Shown in pieces: positions 7,761-12,553 of a DNA stretch of 12,553 nucleotides (the stretch's first letter is position 1; the number at the start of each line of letters is the position of its first letter). Position numbers and translations under genes: made by a program. This DNA is from Pseudoneurospora amorphoporcata. Its lineage: Eukaryota > Ascomycota > Sordariomycetes > Sordariales > Sordariaceae. The notes below the pieces were generated by a model. It ran no database searches. It saw only the letters and a program-made list of their open reading frames with translations, and was not told the origin of the DNA. Location of the stretch: the NCBI GenBank assembly GCA_033297205.1, contig MU859503.1, positions 1 through 12,553 on the forward strand. The letters run 5' to 3'.

Positions 7761-8637
7761 CTTCACTTCAAAATTCATACATTGTGCTACTACTGTATTC
7801 ATTTCATATCTTGCTCTTATCTCTGCGCTGGAAGTAGTGATGGGACACAGCGGATTAGATCAGTCAAAGAACATATGGTCAATGGGAAGGCACTGTGTGC
7901 TTCATGGCCACGTTGCTCACAGCGAGCGGCCCTTTGAAGGATTTCCTTTTCTTCGGTTGAGATCTCTCAAGCTAGTCTGGTACTAGGCTCAGCTGCCCCT
8001 GGCAGGTTCCGATGGGGAGTTACTAGGTTAGAAGCATAACAACAGCATTCAGAGTAGACACATAGATGTCACCACCTATTCATAGCAATATGAAGCATTC
8101 GAAACAATTGAAAGCACTCGGAGACTTGACATCATGATGCTGCATGTCATGGAAAGTTCAAAATAGTGACAGTTGAAAGTTGTGTCCCGATGCGGTATTC
8201 GCAGCTTGGCTGATGTTTTTACTCCCCCCTGTTACCGTGCCGTAAACATGACCCCTGCAACTCGCCTGGCTGCTACCTTCCCCTGCCGAGCACTTTCTGA
8301 ACCTCCCAAAAGTTATCGCCGGGACCAGGTTTAAGGGACGAGAGTCAGACAACGAGTTATCGATTACCCTGGTAGTCAATTGGGAGTTCACGATGGTACC
8401 TAATCGAAGAGCTTGTTGGAACTACCATCAAACTAAGACAACCAACAGCGAAAAACGCCTTGCGCGCTTAGGCGCTTAACGTGAAGTTGCACGATGTCAC
8501 ACATAGATAGCCGTCATTGGGTATTCGGATTGTCGAGTCTAGTGTCTCGGTTGAACCAAATAGTTTCTGGATAATGATGTTGCCCAAGTTGTTGGTGCAG
8601 GTGGTTTCGGGTATTCAAACGGCACTGGTAAAAATAG
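7761..8637. other. Intergenic, nothing identified
   Basis: Balanced composition. A 77-codon minus-strand frame at 8158-8391 has no recognisable feature, and no promoter or RNA gene was seen. Confidence 0.45.
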
Positions 8638-8659
8638 GTACCTTTGGTAACAAAGGTAC
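8638..8659. repeat. Perfect 9-bp hairpin with 4-nt loop
   Basis: GTACCTTTG (8638-8646) is the exact reverse complement of CAAAGGTAC (8651-8659), with a GTAA loop. No T-run follows and no gene borders it closely, so it is not a typical terminator. It may be a protein-binding palindrome or chance. Confidence 0.45.
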
Positions 8660-8865
8660 AAAGCCTGTGGCTTATACCTCGCCTGTTTAAGCTTCAAGGC
8701 CCACCAGAAAAACAGTTCCGCCAGTTAAGCTTCCCGTTCAGTGGGGCTCACGGCCGCCAAGGAAAAATTCTTGCGTCCGTTTCTGGAATGCCAAGATTTT
8801 CAAGGGTTGCGTTTTGGGAAAGTTGGAAGACCAATTTGGTGGGTCATGGTGTGAGTGGTGGAGCT

Positions 8866-8888
8866 TATAAATACCCCCCCTATAAAAG
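8866..8888 (+). promoter_or_regulatory. Two TATA boxes in tandem separated by a C7 run
   Basis: TATAAATA (8866-8873) and TATAAAAG (8881-8888) lie 15 bp apart, with seven C residues between them. A pyrimidine-rich leader (CACACACTTCTTCTCACGTTAAC) leads to an ATG at 9061, but that frame ends after seven codons. It looks like a core promoter for a plus-strand transcript whose coding part I cannot identify. It could serve a spliced gene, a non-coding RNA or a dead gene. Confidence 0.35.
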
Positions 8889-9080
8889 CCGTATGTTGAT
8901 TGGATAAAAGACGGGCGCTTCCTTCGCTTTTTCTGGAATCCAAGGGTCCCAAAATGGGATGATGTGGTCGCTGCGGGCAGGACCGATGAACACCACACAG
9001 CAACCTGGAACGACCACACCCTCTCCGTTCCCTAGCGCACACACTTCTTCTCACGTTAACATGCTCGACATGTCCCTGGG

Positions 9081-11460
9081 GTGACCACCAAGTTAGTCTT
9101 TGAAGTTCCACACTTCAAGATACTACACAACACCATCATCCCAAGCTGCGCTTTTGTCATCGTCGGGATTGCGTGCAGCCACATGGTCCCCATGCGAGGG
9201 CACCCCTTCAGATCCCATCCATCTGGAGGCTACCTTGGCTGCACCACCGCACCGGTTACTAATGTTCTGGTGACAAACGTCGTCTTCGATGTGCCTTCGG
9301 CGGACACCACATCCCGCTGACGCAATCTCAAGCTTAATAATTTTCATCAGTGAAGTCCAGTTTTGTCCTCAGCTCATCTGGGGGTTATTTGACGATACCG
9401 CCTTTATCCCCAAAGTCTAGGGTACCACTCAGGCATCCCCCAAGCAGGCAATGATATCCCTCTTGCACGGAGCTTCGGGACTTACAGTACAGCCATCTGA
9501 ACAAAACTTTGCCAAAGGTCCCTACTCTGCCACTCTTCGAGGGGTTGCGCCCCCGAAACATCCGGCCCGCGACGGAGGCTTTCCGGAGGCTCCCGTCATG
9601 TGCCTTTCGAACTTGAGTATCCGTATCACATCGGACATGCTAGATTGATTACCTACAATGTAGGCGGCCATCTCATATTACCTTCGCTACCTAATACCTA
9701 CCTCCCGTACCTTACATAACAGTTAACATCTGGCTGATGTACCGTACCCTTCATGTATGACGCTGTTGAACCGGTCGTCCGTTTCAAAGCTACACAAGAG
9801 AGTGGAGGTCACCAACCACAAGCCTTACACATTCCATGTCATGCGGGGACTCGCCTTTTAGGGTACGAAGTGTGTTAAAAGCTCCGAGTTATTCAACTAC
9901 CAATCGGCCTGATTCATAGTCATACGGTGGCACTCATCGTCTACAAAAGTACTCACCCACCGGTTAAGTGTTGAAACACATCGCCCACATCGATGCAGTA
10001 GATCTTGCGTAGGCGCGGCTGCGTTTACTGCACGTTTCCGTGTTAGATGGTTGGGTGTTGTGCCGCGCACCTGCTTACACTCATGATCTGCACCCCATTT
10101 GTCTTATTTTTGGTTTACACTTCGCATACGGCAGAGAAGCAACAATGCGTGATCCCATCAATATGCCACCCGGAAGGTCCCGTCCCCTTTTTTTCCATGT
10201 CAGAATTCTCGGGACGTTCGCAATTCCGGGACTGTCAAGTGCACTCGGTGTTAGGTCTCGGGGAGATATCCGTAAGGAGGGATCTCAAGTTATATGTGAC
10301 GATTCCAGTTGGCAATGGATGAGGTGCGTGCTCGAATCACATCAGCCCGCTGCTTACCATGCCTTTCGCCTCTTCTCTTCCACATAATCTTCTGCAACTC
10401 ACATCTACATCAAAGGTATCACCCGGATTTTCATCCGTTTTCCGGCCGCGATTGTGCCTTACGGCATCTCAATTGCCTGCAGACACCATCGCGATCAGGT
10501 ACATACTTCACTCCCCAGCAGCCTCTCAACCGAGACAGATGTCTCACAACCTCTTTGAACTCCCAGGGTCGATCACATAAACGGTTTGACTAACTTCCCG
10601 TCCGGGATTATTATACTTACACCCTCCACGTCTTATTGCCATGCGCCTGTATGGCGTGCGCCTGACGGTCAAGTGCAATTCAAGTCAACCTTACTGTTCC
10701 GGTTTCTCACACGCGAGGACGGACCGTTGCTTGTGTCAGTGAAACTATACCCTTGGTCTCATACAGCCATGTGTTTGTACTGTATGGCATGTGTCTGAAA
10801 TTGGATGATCGTTGATCGCTGGCTCGCCTTACCCTCGTTTCTGGCTGCCTGATTGGGGGTTACGGTTTAGCTGAACTCAGCTTCGCCTTGGCAAGCCAGT
10901 TTCGACTGAGAAGTTTTGAGACAATCGAGAAGCCTAGTAGTTGAGGTGTGGTTGATTACAATATTCCTTGTGTTTTTCGTTGTTTGACACCGAAGATTGT
11001 CTACCTATGACTATCGAAATTGATTGTTGACGCTTCCAGTTCTTCGATCAATGTTGGGGGGCGGTTTTGTTATCGCCGAGACTACTAATATCTACACAAA
11101 ACACCCAAGTCTTCTAAAACCACTTCTCTATTATTTATATCTATTTATCCTAGTATCGTATTGGTCGTGACAGAGGGGAGGAATAAATCCCATTTGAATG
11201 AGAAAAAGTGGTATTTGGTAGTCTCTCATAACAACGACGCTCTCAAATTGTCAGCCCTCATTTTTTCCTCTGCGGATCCGCCCCGCTTTTCGGCCGCCAC
11301 AGCAAAGCATGTAGCGCGTGGCTTGGAACCTGCGGGTCCAAATGATGTGACCCTGATTGGTGGGGGTAGGGTGGATGTTATCACGGGCAGAGGGCAAAAG
11401 GTTGGGTGTAGATATGAGATATGCGTAATTGCACGAGGGAGAAGTATAGATATGCGCTCG
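9081..11460. other. Long balanced stretch without a confident gene
   Basis: About 2.4 kb. Frames of 65-115 codons occur (9081-9320, 9451-9648, 10040-10387, 10309-10593, 11161-11469) but none has a recognisable motif, strong codon bias or convincing intron signals linking them. The 9081 and 11161 frames do not even begin with ATG. A CCAAT box in reverse (TGATTGGTGGGG, about 11354) hints at regulatory sequence near the right boundary. Confidence 0.45.
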
Positions 11461-11545
11461 AGAGATTGACCTTATAGGACTCGAGCTATAAACTCTAGTA
11501 AGTCCATAGCGGGAGGCTATCGGCTAATTAAATAAGTAGATAGTA

Positions 11546-11568
11546 ATAGTCGTTTGAGAAGCGACTAT
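11546..11568. repeat. 10-bp imperfect hairpin
   Basis: ATAGTCGTTT (11546-11555) pairs with AAGCGACTAT (11559-11568) around a GAG loop. The single mismatch is a T opposite G, which a C-to-T change would create from a perfect palindrome. Possibly a relic of a mobile-element end. Confidence 0.4.
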
Positions 11569-11674
11569 CATTAGCGCAACCGACATAGGCTAATCTTATA
11601 ATACTTCCCTAGATTAAAAGAAGCTATATAGCTAACTAAAGTTATACAAAATAATAAATAAACCTATTAAACGT

Positions 11675-12346
11675 TCAGTCTAACTGTAAAAAACTTCTAT
11701 AACCGCTAATCATGGCGACCTCCTCTCGTACTTTACTCGTGGAGCCTCCGCTCTTATAACCGGCTCCAGCGTCTCTCCTACCTTCTCTAGAGTCCTCTGC
11801 AAGAGCACGGATGGGGAAGTCGAAGGCAAAGCTAAGAATCCATCGATGACAGAAGATTTTAGGTGAGGAGGAAAAGAGAGAGAATTAGATACATACGGTT
11901 AAACCTAGACTTAAATACCCTAGTCACACAAGCGACCTTAGGATCCACTTGCTAGTCACTCTCCTCTAATCCCTTCACTCGCATCCTATTCACCTGCAGG
12001 CAAACTAAGACCTCCTTTGTACCTACGTTCTTCTATCGTTCGCAATAATACCTTCAATAGTACAGCGGTCTGAAACGTAAACAGTAAAGCGGTCAAGTCC
12101 GTAAATAATATCCTTCTAGAAAGGTCCGCTCTAAAAGGCCCGCGTGGCGGTATGGTCAAACCTATACTTATACTGTAGCATTATCCCTGTCACACGGACA
12201 TTGCCCACAGTCCAGGGGTTAGGATCGTAAGACTCAATAGAGCTTCAACGCCTAGCATTAGCCTCAAGACGCTCAGTGGCCTCCGGCCACAACACCCACC
12301 TCGGCCAGACCCTCGGCCGGACCCACGGCCGGGCCCTCGGCCACAG
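11675..12346 (-). pseudogene. Decayed reading frame, unknown product (probable mobile-element relic)
   Basis: Read on the minus strand from 12346 downward, one frame keeps long open stretches between stops: about 33 codons including EATERLEANARR, then about 38 with YDPNPWTVGNV and VTGIMLQYKYRFDH, then about 31 with YGLDRFTVYVSDR. A final stretch of about 70 codons includes EDSREGRRDAGAGYKSGGS and ends at TGA 11675-11677. Of about ten internal stops nearly all are TGA or TAG, the products expected from CGA, CAG and TGG by RIP-type change; chance frames would show more TAA. I do not recognise the family. An alternative minus-strand ATG at 12350 opens another frame of only 25 codons. Confidence 0.35.
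12276..12290. repeat. Short GC-rich hairpin
   Basis: GTGGCC and GGCCAC form a 6-bp perfect stem around TCC. It borders the GC-rich minisatellite and shares its CGGCC core. Confidence 0.4.
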
Positions 12347-12347
12347 T
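12300..12347. repeat. GC-rich 12-bp minisatellite, four copies
   Basis: Four contiguous 12-bp units are seen: CTCGGCCAGACC, CTCGGCCGGACC, CACGGCCGGGCC and CTCGGCCACAGT. The period is a multiple of three, so it would encode a 4-residue repeat in any frame: LGxx on the plus strand, or AEGP/AVGP/AEGL on the minus strand after an ATG at 12350. It is far more GC-rich than the DNA around it. Confidence 0.75.
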
Positions 12348-12553
12348 CATCCTAGAAGCAACTATAGTTAACCAAGAAGTAGGGCGCTCGGATGAAGGAT
12401 AGCGCTAAAAGGAAGATGGAGAATGGATGAAGGCATTTAGGAAGATTTATACGTATGCAGACTGCTTGATAGATGTCTTGAAGCCTTAGGCGACAAGGCT
12501 TGATGCGTACCTCGAGTACGTACCGATTCCCTTTGGCATAAGAAGGCCTTGAA

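Larger units (their letters stand above)
11470..12553. repeat. Decayed repeat block (right), RIP-like
   Basis: From about 11470 TA steps and CTA/TAG/TAA words become frequent again, strongest at 11500-11710, and reading frames are broken. The block is less AT-rich than the left one, suggesting milder or older mutation. It runs off the end of the window. Confidence 0.6.

Noticed and set aside
11161..11469. 102-codon plus-strand frame at the right boundary
   Set aside because: It begins at TTG, has no motif, and overlaps promoter-like sequence with a reversed CCAAT box.
11712..12553. Plus-strand frame starting ATGGCGACCTCC
   Set aside because: About 14 stops in 280 codons is near random, and the stops are mostly TAA. 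The minus-strand frame over the same DNA is better supported.

Overview
The window looks like a piece of a filamentous ascomycete (Pezizomycotina) genome. Three things suggest this. There is no operon-like packing. A small intronless ORF at 6705-6950 has the character of a widespread but uncharacterised fungal Cys/His-rich family. Both ends are AT-rich DNA full of TpA, whose broken reading frames look like products of repeat-induced point mutation (RIP, C-to-T changes in repeated DNA). No viral, rRNA, tRNA or CRISPR feature was found.

Layout: (1) 1 to about 3290 is a very AT-rich block. It holds a degenerate tandem repeat of about 103 bp, two decayed minus-strand reading frames (856-1596 and 1801-2756, the second resembling a retroelement gag) and a 46-bp inverted duplication (2730-2775 and 3097-3142) whose arms differ almost only by transitions. 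(2) About 3300-11460 is a compositionally balanced island of roughly 8 kb. It is surprisingly gene-poor: the only confident gene is the 81-residue protein at 6705-6950. A 101-residue minus-strand frame (4338-4643) is a weak gene candidate, and 4831-5022 may be a remnant of a DOMON-type haem-binding domain. The rest appears intergenic, untranslated or promoter-like. (3) About 11470-12553 is a second decayed block, less AT-rich than the left one. It holds a minus-strand broken frame (11675-12346), a small imperfect hairpin, and a GC-rich 12-bp minisatellite that stands out against its surroundings.

The genes do not form a visible pathway. The most economical reading is one short conserved gene with long flanking non-coding DNA, isolated between two transposon graveyards that RIP has inactivated. 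All alignments, repeat counts and translations were done by eye, so identities and boundaries are approximate.
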